Below are positions 18,180 to 27,191 of a DNA stretch of 64,000 nt, one piece after another (within the stretch, counting starts at the first letter, position 1; every line of letters starts with the position of its first letter). The DNA is from Streptomyces marispadix (GTDB lineage: Bacteria; Actinomycetota; Actinomycetes; Streptomycetales; Streptomycetaceae). The position numbers were made by a program, and so were the translations under genes. Where the stretch lies: positions 5,694,001 to 5,758,000 of the forward strand of contig NZ_JAKWJU010000002.1 of NCBI RefSeq assembly GCF_022524345.1, written 5' to 3'. The notes under the pieces are model-generated. The model searched no databases. It was not told where the DNA came from and saw only the letters and a program-made list of their open reading frames with translations.

Positions 18180-20075
18180 ATGTCGACGGAAAGAGACCGT
18201 TCCGTTCCGGCGGGGCTGGGGGAGGAGCTGGAGGCGCTCAAGCTGCGCAGCGGTCGCAGCTATGCGGCGCTCGCCCACCGCACCGGCCTGAGCCGCTCGT
18301 CAGTGCACCGCTACTGCCAGGGGCTGACCGTGCCGGGCACGTTCGGCACGGTCGAGGCCGTCGCGCGTGCCTGCGGGGCGGACGACCAGGAGGTGGACCG
18401 CCTCTACCGGGCGTGGCGGCGCTCCGTGTCGGTGGGAGAGCCGGTGGCGGGGCAAGCGCGGGAGCTCGTGGAGGAGGTGGCGGACCCCGGCGGCACCGCG
18501 AGGGACGCCGAATCCGCTACGGGAGCCGCGCAGGGGGCGGGAGCCGGGTCCGGCCCTGCTGTCTCGGCGGCCACGGCCCCTGCCTCGAAGGCGGCCCCGA
18601 CGTCCGCGCGCCGGGCCTTAGCCGAGGCACCGCCACCCGGCACCGGCACCGGCGCTGGCGGCGCTCCGGGCCACGGCCGCCTGACCGCCGCCGAGGCGCC
18701 TCGCCCGCGTGCCGTACGTTCCCGTTCATGGCTGCGTGGGGTGACGTTGCTGGCCGTACTGGCCGTCGTCTCGTACGCCGTGACCGTCTCCGCTCCGTAC
18801 CTCGACGGCGCGGGGCCCGGCCCCGGCACCGCCGTGCGCCCGGAGGCGCGCGGCAAGTCATCCGGGGGTCAGCGACTCGAAGGCCCCGACTGGACGGTGA
18901 AGCCACGCGGTGTGTCCCCAAAGTTCTTCGGTCTCACGCTGAACACGGACACCGGTCGCATGCCCGGCTTCCGTACGGGCTCCGTACGGCTGTGGGACAG
19001 CGAGACGCGCTGGGGCTCGATCGAGCCGCACCGCCGCGACTACGACTGGTCGACCGCGGACCGGATGGTCAGCAGTGCCCAACGCAAAGGACTGCCGGTC
19101 CTGTTCACTCTTTCCGGTACTCCGCTGTGGGCGGGCCCGCCGCACGCCCGTAGAAGCGGCTACGAGGATTCGCTCGCCTCGCCGCCCCGAGACCTCGCGG
19201 ACTGGGACCACTTCGTGAAGAAGGTCGCCGAGCGCTACAAGGGCCGCATCGACTCCTACGAGCTGTGGGACTACCCGAGTCACCGACTGCACTACGCGGG
19301 AAGCCTCTCCACGCTCTCCGAGATGGTCGAGCGCGCATCCCGCATCATCCGCCGGGCCGACCCGTCCGCGCTGGTCGCCTGCCCGTCGTTCGGGCGGCTT
19401 TGGACGAAGGAGGGGAGGGAGCGGCTGCGGAGCTTCGCGCGTACGGGCGCGTTCGGAAGCTGCGACGCCGCGGCGCTGAAACTGGCGCCCCGCAAGGCCA
19501 CGGGGCCGCCCGAGGAGATCATCGAACTGGCGCGCACCGTACGGGACTTGCTCTACGAGGAGGGCGTCGCCGACATCCCGCTGTGGAACACCGGCACCGA
19601 CCGGGACATCGCCGTCGCCCCGCCACTCGACGCCCGCCGGGCCCGCGACTACGCGGTGCGCTTCTATCTGGCGGGGCTCTACGGCCACCACTCGGGCGTG
19701 CGCCGCATGTACTTCTACAGCTGGGGCAGCACCGGCGTGCCCCTCGTGGTGCAGCCCGTCGCGGGGCGTCCCACGGAGGCCGGGCTGCGCATGGAGCGGC
19801 TCTACGAACGGCTCGCGGACGCACGCGTCTCCGGCTGCGGCAAGGGCGAGGCGATGGGGCTCGCGGACGGCGCGTACACCTGCCGCTTCGAGCGTCACGG
19901 CGAACGCCTCGACGTCTTCTGGACCGCACGCGGACGCGCGGCCACGGTACTCGCCGAAGACGCGCATCTCGTGCGGCACTTGGACGGCACCGACGAGCGG
20001 GCGCGGGCGGGAGCACGGCTCGGTTTCGGAGAGGAGCCGGTACTGGTCGAGCACCGCAAGGGCGGCGAGGGGTGA
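18180..20075 (+). CDS. Membrane-spanning HTH protein with glycosidase-like extracellular domain
   Basis: A 631-residue three-part protein. Residues about 15-80 form an XRE-like HTH (LKLRSGRSYAALAHRTGLSR, SSVHRYCQGLTVP). A Pro/Ala-rich linker follows, then one membrane segment at about 183-202 (LRGVTLLAVLAVVSYAVTV). The outer domain is a TIM-barrel of glycosyl-hydrolase type (FFGLTLNTDTGRMPGFRTGS, ETRWGSIEPHRRDYDWS, VLFTLSGTPLWAG). The usual WNEPN-like acid/base segment reads ELWDYPS, and the second carboxylate segment reads PLWNTGTD, so both catalytic Glu positions seem lost. Codon 147 (18618-18620) is TTA, implying bldA dependence. I infer a one-component sensor of an extracellular glycan or cell-wall signal. 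Start: ATG at 18180. Confidence 0.8.
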   Translation: MSTERDRSVPAGLGEELEALKLRSGRSYAALAHRTGLSRSSVHRYCQGLTVPGTFGTVEAVARACGADDQEVDRLYRAWRRSVSVGEPVAGQARELVEEVADPGGTARDAESATGAAQGAGAGSGPAVSAATAPASKAAPTSARRALAEAPPPGTGTGAGGAPGHGRLTAAEAPRPRAVRSRSWLRGVTLLAVLAVVSYAVTVSAPYLDGAGPGPGTAVRPEARGKSSGGQRLEGPDWTVKPRGVSPKFFGLTLNTDTGRMPGFRTGSVRLWDSETRWGSIEPHRRDYDWSTADRMVSSAQRKGLPVLFTLSGTPLWAGPPHARRSGYEDSLASPPRDLADWDHFVKKVAERYKGRIDSYELWDYPSHRLHYAGSLSTLSEMVERASRIIRRADPSALVACPSFGRLWTKEGRERLRSFARTGAFGSCDAAALKLAPRKATGPPEEIIELARTVRDLLYEEGVADIPLWNTGTDRDIAVAPPLDARRARDYAVRFYLAGLYGHHSGVRRMYFYSWGSTGVPLVVQPVAGRPTEAGLRMERLYERLADARVSGCGKGEAMGLADGAYTCRFERHGERLDVFWTARGRAATVLAEDAHLVRHLDGTDERARAGARLGFGEEPVLVEHRKGGEG

Positions 20076-20184
20076 CACGGGCCGCCCCGTTCGAGCCGAA
20101 GTACGCGCGCCCGAGCCCTGGTTGGCCGTCCGGGACCCAGCCGGCCGTCCGGGGCCGGGCGTGCGAAGGCCGTGCCCGGCGGAC

Positions 20185-21273
20185 TCAGAAGAGCTTGATG
20201 TCCGCCAGCACCGCGAGATGGTCAGAGCCGTCGAGGTCGACGAACTGCGCTTCGACCGCCGTCAGCGGATCGCTGACCAGGATGTGGTCGATCTGCGCGC
20301 CCATCGGCCGCAGCGGCGTGTGATCGGGCCACGTCGGCGTGCGGGACTGCCCCGTGAGGCGCGCGGAGTCGTTCAGCCCCGTACGGAGCACGGCACGGAA
20401 AGCGGCGTGGTCCTGCGACGAGTTGAAGTCTCCCGCGACGATCGTCGGGGTGCCGCCGCGTGAGGCGCCGTAAGAGCGGAGCGCGCCCAGTTCCGCGCGC
20501 CAACTGCTCAGTGCGTCCGGCTTGGGCGGCATCGGGTGCGCCACCTGCACCCGTACGCTGGTCCCGGCGATGTCGGCGACGGCGTTCGGCATGGCCAGAC
20601 GCCCCGGCAGGGCGCCCTGCCGCTTCAGCGGGAACGTGCTCAGCAGCGCCGAACCGCTCGCCCCGTCGCCCTCGATGATGTGCCGGTAGGGATACGACTC
20701 GCTCATCCGCACGTCGCGCAGCGCCCGCACGCACCGGCTGTCGCACTCCTGCACCGAGACGATCTGCGGGCGCTCCCGGCGCAGCGTCTTCAGCAGCGAC
20801 TCGGTCGCGTCGCCGTAGCGGAGATTCGCCGTCAGCACACGGAAGCGTGCCTTGCCGGTGCGCTCTGCCGCGCCCGCCGGAGCGTCCGGACCCTGGGGCA
20901 GGGTGTATCCGACGGTCGCGGCCAGCACGGCGATCGCCCAGAGCGCCACCAGCCCGCGCCGGGTCAGCACGGCGTAGAGCAGGGCCAGCCACCCCGGCAC
21001 GAGGAACCAGGGGAGAAAGGCGAGGAGTTGAGCGATGGGGGTGGGTCCGTCGTCGTCCATGCCGCGGAAGGTGAGCGGCACGCTCAGCACGATCAGCACC
21101 AGCCACACGAACCAGGACAGGGGACCGCGGCGCGTCCGCCGCGGTGCCTGTTCGCGCCGTACACGCTCATAGCGGGGGCGGACGGGCCGAGGAGCGGGCT
21201 GGAGCGGATGCCCCGTCACCGTGCCGCGGCCGCCGCCCCGCCTGATGCGATGGTTCCGGTCCCCCGTCAACAC
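20185..21273 (-). CDS. Membrane-anchored endonuclease/exonuclease/phosphatase (EEP) family protein
   Basis: A 362-residue protein with three N-terminal membrane segments (about residues 52-70, 82-105 and 108-126). A C-terminal EEP domain follows: RFRVLTANLRYGD, QIVSVQECDSRC (metal-binding Glu), PTIVAGDFNSSQDH (DFN motif) and IDHILVSDP with a final SDHLAVLADI (catalytic His). The catalytic set looks intact, so a secreted-side phosphodiesterase or nuclease is likely; the substrate is unknown. The GTG at 21273 is used as the longest form. It is convergent with the HTH-glycosidase gene. Confidence 0.82.
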   Translation of the reverse strand: MLTGDRNHRIRRGGGRGTVTGHPLQPAPRPVRPRYERVRREQAPRRTRRGPLSWFVWLVLIVLSVPLTFRGMDDDGPTPIAQLLAFLPWFLVPGWLALLYAVLTRRGLVALWAIAVLAATVGYTLPQGPDAPAGAAERTGKARFRVLTANLRYGDATESLLKTLRRERPQIVSVQECDSRCVRALRDVRMSESYPYRHIIEGDGASGSALLSTFPLKRQGALPGRLAMPNAVADIAGTSVRVQVAHPMPPKPDALSSWRAELGALRSYGASRGGTPTIVAGDFNSSQDHAAFRAVLRTGLNDSARLTGQSRTPTWPDHTPLRPMGAQIDHILVSDPLTAVEAQFVDLDGSDHLAVLADIKLF

Positions 21274-21551
21274 ATTCCTGATGGTGCCTTATCGCACGCG
21301 TCTTCGGGCGCGCGTCCTCCTGATCTTTTCTTCGTCCGCGCACTTCCCGACGAGACCTGCCGTACGTGGTCGCGCGACCGTCAAGAAGTCCCCTCACAGG
21401 CTTCGCAAGAGCGGGTGAGCTTGCCCCCTTTTCGCTTGGTGAGGGGCGTTCCGTGCGATGAGTTCCAGGCCAGGCGGGTGTCTGTCTCCGTACAGGCCCC
21501 GCACACGGTGCGCACGGGCGAGGCAGGAGCGAGGGATACGGGAGGACCGCC

Positions 21552-21965
21552 GTGAAGTTCATGATCATGCTTCAGGGGACGCAGACCGACTACGACGCCA
21601 TGGAGGGAAGCGCCTCGAAGGAGGCACCCGTGTGGAGGCAGGACGAGCTGCAAGCGATGTTCCGCTTCATGCAGAAGCTCAACGAGGACCTCGCCGCCTC
21701 CGGTGAGTTCCTGGAGGGCCAGGGCCTGACCGCCCCGTCGCAGGCGCGCCTCGTCACGGCCGACGACAACGGCAGACCCGTCGTCTCCCACGACGGCTAC
21801 GGGGAAGGCCGGGAAGTCCTCGCCGGATACTGGCTCCTGGAGTGCGAGAGCATCGAACGGGCGACGGAGATCGCGGCACGCGTGCATCAGTGCCCCGTAC
21901 CGGAGGGCACCTCCTCGCACCCCGTGATCGTGCGCCCCGTACAGGAGGAGCCGCCCGTCGCTTAG
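21552..21965 (+). CDS. YCII-related / DGPF domain protein
   Basis: A 137-residue small cytosolic protein with the YCII/DGPF pattern: KFMIMLQGTQTDYDAME, RFMQKLNEDLAASGEFLEGQ, GYWLLECESIERATEIAARV and a final PVIVRPV. These proteins have a ferredoxin-like fold. In actinomycetes they often sit beside ECF sigma factors, but none is here. The GTG at 21552 has GGAGG at 21541-21545. The reaction, if any, is unknown. Confidence 0.85.
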   Translation: MKFMIMLQGTQTDYDAMEGSASKEAPVWRQDELQAMFRFMQKLNEDLAASGEFLEGQGLTAPSQARLVTADDNGRPVVSHDGYGEGREVLAGYWLLECESIERATEIAARVHQCPVPEGTSSHPVIVRPVQEEPPVA

Positions 21966-22005
21966 CGGACGCGGCAGGCGGGGCGGCGACCTCGGCGGCG
22001 AAGGC

Positions 22006-23445
22006 TCAGCCCGGAGAGGCCGGTGACGAGTCCGTCGCGGTGGCCGTCGGCAGGCACGAGGCGACGCGGTCGGCGGTGGCCCGTGCACGCGGACCGGTGG
22101 TGACGACCGCCGCCACCAGTACGGCCACACCGCACCCGGTGAATATCCACCACGCCGTGGTGTGCGAACCGGCCGCCACCGCCGCCCCGATGACGGCCAC
22201 GCCCAGGGCCGAACCGATCTGACGGCTCGTCGAGGCGATGCTCGCGGCCAGCCCGGAACGTGCGCGCGGCATCCCGGACACGGCGGCGTCGGTGATGGGC
22301 GCGTTCACCAGTCCGAAGCCGATGCCGAACAGGACGTAGGAGGTCAGCAGCGGCACCTCGCTCCGCTCGGCGTCGAACAGCGCGAACAGCACGCCGCTCG
22401 CCGTCATGAACACCCCCGCCAGCAGCAGTGGCAGCCGTGCGCCCCGCACCGCCACGAGATGCCCGGAGAGCGGAGCGAACACGGCCGTCATCGCCGCCAT
22501 CGGCAGCAGATGCAGCCCGGCCTGGAAGGCGGAGAGCCCGCGATCGTTCTGAAGATGCAGAGTGCTGAGGAAGAGGAACCCGGCCAGCGCCGCGAACGCT
22601 GTGATCGCGGTGAACGTCGCCCCTGAGAAGGGCAGGGAGCGGAAGAAGCGGAATTCCACGAGGGGTTCGCTGCGGCGGCGCTCATACGCGGGCAGCACGG
22701 CGGCTGCGCAGGCGCTCGCAGCGAAGCAGCCCAGGATCAGCGGCGACGTCCAGCCCGCGTTGCGCCCCTCGATGATCGCGAAGGTGAGCGAGCCGAGCAC
22801 GGCCGTCACCAGTAGCTGACCGCCAGGGTCCAGCCGCCTCGGCTTCGGCGCCCGCGACTCCGGCACGAACAGCGCCGTCAGCACCAGCGCGGCCATGCCG
22901 ACGGGGATGTTCAGCCAGAAGATGGCCCGCCAGTCGACCGCCGCCACCAGCGCTCCGCCCAGCAGCGGCCCCGCCGCCATGGAGACGCCGACGACGCCTC
23001 CCCACACGCCGATGGCCCGCGCCCGCTCCCGCGGCTCCGTGAAGGTGTTGGCGATGATGGCCATGGCCACCGGGTTGAGCATCGAGCCGCCGACCGCCTG
23101 TAGCGCACGGAACGCCACCAGCCAGCCCAGCCCCGGCGCGAGCGCGCACAGCAGCGAGCCGCCGGTGAACAGCACCAGCCCCGTCTGGAACACCCGGCGC
23201 CTGCCCACCCTGTCCGCCGTCGAACCGGAGAGCATCAGCAGGGAGGCGATGACGAGCGTGTAGGCGTCGAGGGTCCACTGCAACCCCGGTACGGAGGCGT
23301 GCAGATCCCGCTGGAGCGAGGGCAGCGCGACGTTGAGAGCCGTGACGTCGAGACTGACGATCAGCAGGCTCATGCAGCAGATGCCCAGCACCAGCAGGCG
23401 TCTTGGGGTGCTCGCGCTCGTCGCACCGGAGGAAGCGGAGGCCAT
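22006..23445 (-). CDS. MFS transporter, DHA2 (14-segment) drug:H+ antiporter type
   Basis: A 479-residue inner-membrane transporter. The DHA2 signature is plain: VSLDVTALNVALPSLQRDL in segment 1, LMLSGSTADRVGRRRVF in the loop 2-3 region, and GGSMLNPVAMAIIANTF with GPLLGGALVAAVDWRAIFWL (motif C) in segment 5. About 14 segments can be counted. Export of a toxic or secondary metabolite is likely. It is divergent from the acyl-CoA synthetase at 23656. The ATG at 23445 sits directly beside GGAGGG, so a leaderless or slightly different start is possible. Confidence 0.88.
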   Translation of the reverse strand: MASASSGATSASTPRRLLVLGICCMSLLIVSLDVTALNVALPSLQRDLHASVPGLQWTLDAYTLVIASLLMLSGSTADRVGRRRVFQTGLVLFTGGSLLCALAPGLGWLVAFRALQAVGGSMLNPVAMAIIANTFTEPRERARAIGVWGGVVGVSMAAGPLLGGALVAAVDWRAIFWLNIPVGMAALVLTALFVPESRAPKPRRLDPGGQLLVTAVLGSLTFAIIEGRNAGWTSPLILGCFAASACAAAVLPAYERRRSEPLVEFRFFRSLPFSGATFTAITAFAALAGFLFLSTLHLQNDRGLSAFQAGLHLLPMAAMTAVFAPLSGHLVAVRGARLPLLLAGVFMTASGVLFALFDAERSEVPLLTSYVLFGIGFGLVNAPITDAAVSGMPRARSGLAASIASTSRQIGSALGVAVIGAAVAAGSHTTAWWIFTGCGVAVLVAAVVTTGPRARATADRVASCLPTATATDSSPASPG

Positions 23446-23655
23446 CCCTCCAGCATCCACGGCAGTCGTACGAACTACGGCCCGGGGGTGGTGCGTGCGG
23501 GCCCGGTGACCCAGGATGATCCGCAGTGTGACCAGCGGCAGGGCCGCCGGGCCGGCGTGCGGACGACCGATCGGCAGGGCGACGACCGGCTTTACGGGCG
23601 ACCGCGACCGGAGGCGCGCACCGGCAGCACAGCAAGCGGCATCCGAGGAGTGACG

Positions 23656-25344
23656 ATGACGGCGACCGAGCCCACCAGCCCCACCGACGCCTTCCGCGCC
23701 GCCCGGGACATCCTGCTGCGGCACCGTACGGACTACGACGCGGCACGCGCCGCCTTCTCCTGGCCACGCCCGGAGCACTTCAACTGGGCGCTCGACTGGT
23801 TCGACGCCGTCGCCGAGGACAACGACCGCACGGCGCTGCACATCGTCGAGGAGGACGGCAGCGCCGCACGCCACACCTTCGCCGAGATGCGCGACCGTTC
23901 CGCGCGGGTCGCCAACTGGCTGCGCGCACAAGGAGTTTCACCCGGCCACCGGGTCATCGTCATGCTCGGCAACCAGGTCGAACTGTGGGAGACGCTGCTG
24001 GCCTGCATGAAGCTGCGTGCGGTCGTCATCCCGGCGACGCCGCTGCTCGGGCCCGCCGACCTCGCCGACCGCATCGACCGCGGTGAGGCGCGGCATGTGG
24101 TCGTACGGGCCGGTGACACGGGCAAGTTCGAGACCGTGGAGGGCGACTACACCCGTATCGCCGTGGGCGGCGCGGACGCCCTGCCCGAGGGCTGGCTCTC
24201 CTACGAGGACGCCTACGAGACGACCGCGCACTTCGAACCGGACGGCCCGACCCGCGCGGACGACACGCTGCTGCTGTACTTCACCTCCGGTACGACGGCA
24301 CAGCCCAAGCTCGTCGAGCACACCCATGTCTCGTACCCCGTCGGCCACTTGGCGACGATGTACTGGATCGGACTGCGACCCGGCGACGTGCACCTCAACA
24401 TCTCCTCGCCGGGATGGGCCAAGCACGCGTGGTCCAACGTCTTCGCACCCTGGAACGCCGAGGCGACGATCTTCATCTACAACTACACGCGTTTCGACGC
24501 CGACCGGCTCCTGTCCGAGATCGAGCAGGCGGGAGTCACCAGCTTCTGCGCGCCGCCCACGGTGTGGCGCATGCTGATCCAGGCCGACCTGAGCAAACTC
24601 ACCGCCGTCCCACGTGAGGTCGTGGCCGCGGGCGAACCCCTCAACCCCGAGGTCATCGAACATGTGCGGCGTGCCTGGGGCAGGACCATCCGCGACGGCT
24701 TCGGCCAGACGGAGACGGCCGTGCAGGTCGCCAACTCCCCGGGCCAGCAGCTCAAGCCGGGCTCCATGGGACGGGCGATGCCCGGCTTCGAGGTGACGCT
24801 GCTCGACCCGGTGACGGGAGAGGCGGGCGTCGACGAGGGCGAGATCTGCCTCGATCTGTCCACACGTCCCGTCGGCCTGATGACCGGCTACCGAGGGGAC
24901 GGCGACCGCACGGACGAGGCGATGGCCGGCGGCTACTACCGCACCGGGGACATCGGTTCACGTGACGAGGACGGCTACATCACCTACGTCGGCCGGTCCG
25001 ACGACGTCTTCAAGGCGAGCGACTACAAGATCTCCCCGTTCGAGCTGGAGAGCGCGCTGCTGGAACACGAGGCCGTGGCCGAGGCGGCGGTCGTGCCCTC
25101 GCCGGACGAGCTGCGGCTCGCGGTGCCCAAGGCGTACGTGGTGCTCGCGGAGGGGTGGCAGCCGGGCCCGGAGACGGCCAAGGCGATCTTCGCGCACTCG
25201 CGGGAGACGCTGGCGCCGTACAAGAGGGTCCGCGTCATCGAGTTCGCCGAGCTGCCGAAGACGATCTCCGGAAAGATCCGTCGTGTGGAGCTGCGGGCGC
25301 ACGCGGCGCAGGGGCCGGGGGAGGAGTTCCGCGAGGAGCGGTGA
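23656..25344 (+). CDS. AMP-dependent acyl-CoA synthetase/ligase
   Basis: A 562-residue ANL-superfamily enzyme activating a carboxylate as acyl-AMP and then acyl-CoA. The core motifs are present: YFTSGTTAQPKLVEHTH (phosphate loop), DGFGQTETAVQ, GYYRTGDIGSRDEDGYITYV with GRSDDVFKASDYKISPFELE (hinge), and LPKTISGKIRR with the catalytic lysine. SSPGWAKHAWSNVFAPWNAE places it near the acetyl/medium-chain acyl-CoA synthetases. The ATG at 23656 follows GAGGAG by 5 bases. The acid used is unknown. Confidence 0.9.
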   Translation: MTATEPTSPTDAFRAARDILLRHRTDYDAARAAFSWPRPEHFNWALDWFDAVAEDNDRTALHIVEEDGSAARHTFAEMRDRSARVANWLRAQGVSPGHRVIVMLGNQVELWETLLACMKLRAVVIPATPLLGPADLADRIDRGEARHVVVRAGDTGKFETVEGDYTRIAVGGADALPEGWLSYEDAYETTAHFEPDGPTRADDTLLLYFTSGTTAQPKLVEHTHVSYPVGHLATMYWIGLRPGDVHLNISSPGWAKHAWSNVFAPWNAEATIFIYNYTRFDADRLLSEIEQAGVTSFCAPPTVWRMLIQADLSKLTAVPREVVAAGEPLNPEVIEHVRRAWGRTIRDGFGQTETAVQVANSPGQQLKPGSMGRAMPGFEVTLLDPVTGEAGVDEGEICLDLSTRPVGLMTGYRGDGDRTDEAMAGGYYRTGDIGSRDEDGYITYVGRSDDVFKASDYKISPFELESALLEHEAVAEAAVVPSPDELRLAVPKAYVVLAEGWQPGPETAKAIFAHSRETLAPYKRVRVIEFAELPKTISGKIRRVELRAHAAQGPGEEFREER

Positions 25345-25345
25345 A

Positions 25346-25385
25346 CGGGCGCTGACCGGGCGCTGACCGGGCGCTGACCGGGCGG
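25346..25385. repeat. 11-bp tandem repeat (CGGGCGCTGAC)
   Basis: Three complete copies of CGGGCGCTGAC at 25346-25356, 25357-25367 and 25368-25378, then a partial CGGGCGG. It begins immediately after the acyl-CoA synthetase TGA. It looks like simple slippage expansion and has no clear hairpin potential. Confidence 0.7.
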
Positions 25386-25534
25386 GGCGGGCGAGCAGGT
25401 CCGGCCGCGCGGCGTACCTCGACTCACCCCCGCTGTCCGGCAGTTCGCGGGTTCTGGGTCCCGGTTCGTCGCTGGCGGTACGCAGTCCGTGGTTCGTGGT
25501 TCGCAGTCCCGGGGCCCGGCCGCCCGACCGGCCG

Positions 25535-26425
25535 TCAGCAGACGGAACGGATCAGCTCGTCGGCCGGGTCGTTGACGGCCTGCGGCATGCCCGTCAGGTC
25601 GAGCACGAAGAGCGGTACGCAGAGCGAGTCCGCGCGGGTGCGGGCCTCGCGCGAGTAGCCCGCGAGCGAGAAGCAGGCGGTGCCGACCTCCTCGTTGAGC
25701 CCGTTCAGCCAGAGCGTCTCGACCTCGCGGAGCGTCGTAGGGGCGGTCGTCGGGTCGACGTGCGCGATGATCCCCGCGCCTCGTACGTCCACTCCGGAGG
25801 ACGGCCGTTTCTCCGTCACCCGCACCTCGGGGAATCCGAGCCAGCGCAGATACTCCGCCGCCGCGGTACGGGCGTCCTGCGCCGTACGGATCGTCACGGG
25901 ACGGAACGCGGGGCGCGAGACGGGACGCGGCTTCCCGCGGTCCTTCCGGGCGCCCTGCGACTTGGCCGGGGCGGCGGGAGCCGAGGGGCCCGCGACCCCG
26001 GCAGCGCCGGTCGTCGCGGAGGAAGCGGAATCCCCGGGGGCTTCGGCGCCGCCGTCCGATCCCGCGCGGCTGACCGCCTCGGGGCCGCCGCCGCTCGGAT
26101 CTTTTTCCTGGCCGGGGGCGCCGTCGCCGCCGGACGGTGCGCCGGTCACTGCCGGTCCGTACTGCGGAGGCACGACCGGCATCCGCAGCAATGTGCCGCA
26201 GCCGCAGCCGAGTTCGGGCTGCGGCCACTCCTTCGACACTCCGCACGCCGGGCAGCGGACCTGCACCCATGAGCCCGCCCAGGTACGGTGCCTCACCCGC
26301 GCCGGGGCGCCGTCGCGCAGCAGCGGCAGCGTGACGGGGGCGCCGCAGTCGCAGGGGTAGACCGGCGGCGTATAGGTGTGCTCGCGGCGGCACTCGGGAC
26401 AGCGCACGGGCACGCTTTCTGCCAT
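25535..26425 (-). CDS. Zinc-ribbon protein with Mrr-like restriction-endonuclease fold domain
   Basis: A 296-residue protein. Two Cys-rich zinc ribbons open it (CPECRREH with CDCG, and CPACGVSKEWPQ with CGCG). A low-complexity Gly/Ala/Pro linker (about 95-175) follows, and then a C-terminal domain resembling Mrr-type restriction endonucleases: AAEYLRWLGFPEVRVTEKRP, GVDVRGAGIIAHVD, ACFSLAGYSREARTRADSL, VPLFVLDLTG. In active Mrr domains the strand after GVDV carries a Q-x-K; here it reads AHVD, so the catalytic lysine seems absent. It may bind rather than cut DNA. It stands alone between unrelated genes. Confidence 0.7.
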   Translation of the reverse strand: MAESVPVRCPECRREHTYTPPVYPCDCGAPVTLPLLRDGAPARVRHRTWAGSWVQVRCPACGVSKEWPQPELGCGCGTLLRMPVVPPQYGPAVTGAPSGGDGAPGQEKDPSGGGPEAVSRAGSDGGAEAPGDSASSATTGAAGVAGPSAPAAPAKSQGARKDRGKPRPVSRPAFRPVTIRTAQDARTAAAEYLRWLGFPEVRVTEKRPSSGVDVRGAGIIAHVDPTTAPTTLREVETLWLNGLNEEVGTACFSLAGYSREARTRADSLCVPLFVLDLTGMPQAVNDPADELIRSVC

Positions 26426-27135
26426 CTCTTCGGCTCCAGCGGCGTCAGCGGGCGGTCAGCGGGACGGGGACAGGGGAAGTCGACGGGCCTGCCCATATCG
26501 TCGCCGAAAGGGCGCGGTTTCCGAAGGGGAACGGAAGAGAAAACGGTGCGAAGCGGGACGGCCGGGTGCGCGGCGCCCCTGTGGCAGCCGTGGCCGGCGG
26601 GGACGTCCGACGGTCCGCAGGAGCCACAACCGGCGGCGGCTGCACGCCAGTTGAGCCGTCGTGCCCCCTCGGCCGGGCGGGCACAGGACCTGAACGCCGT
26701 GTCGCACGGGGTGGTTGCGGATTCGGTGGGCCGCTGCCGCCGCCGTAGTTCGACCTGTTCGTTCATGAAGCCGGTCAAGAGCTTCAGTTGCTGCTTCGTG
26801 TACCGCTGCTTCGTGTACGTCGTCGGCCGGGCCTCGGACGCCGCAACGGTAGCGGGGGAAGCGGCGGACTCCGACCGTGCCGACCGCGATCCGCACCAGG
26901 GCGGCGAGGGGTCCAGGGTCAACCGCCGAATTCATGCGGGCTGTTGGAGTCCGGGCCGCGCGGGAGGTCGACCGCGGGATCGGGGCGTACGGCTCCGGTG
27001 GCCCGGGGGCGTCGGCGTGGCATCCGCACCGCGACGGAGGGCATGGGGCTGCCGACGGCGTCGGGTGAGGGAGGGAGGCGGCACGGCGCACCTACGAGAA
27101 CGGCGCCAGCGCCCATATCGGGCCCCCCGGGACCG
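26426..27135. other. Gene-poor stretch, no gene recognised
   Basis: About 710 bp upstream of the zinc-ribbon gene and downstream of the gcl terminator. Open frames here on both strands show poor third-position GC bias and no recognisable motif. A 15-bp tandem duplication (CTGCTTCGTGTAC core) lies at 26791-26818. A short minus-strand frame around 26640-26830 (TGFMNEQVELRRRQRP) could be a small hypothetical gene, but I cannot support it. Confidence 0.4.
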
Positions 27136-27175
27136 GACGGGCCGTGCCGCCCCCTCGGCGGCACGGCCCGTCGGT
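27132..27175 (-). terminator. Terminator of the hyi-glxR-gcl operon
   Basis: A perfect 16-bp stem: GACGGGCCGTGCCGCC (27136-27151) pairs with 27157-27172 around CCCTC, and three more pairs beyond a one-base bulge. It lies 17 bp beyond the gcl stop codon and shows no U-tract. Confidence 0.85.
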
Positions 27176-27191
27176 CAGGGCGCCCCGTCCG

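Noticed and set aside
25346..25385. CRISPR-like repeat
   Set aside because: The 11-bp units are directly tandem with no unique spacers, and no cas genes are present.
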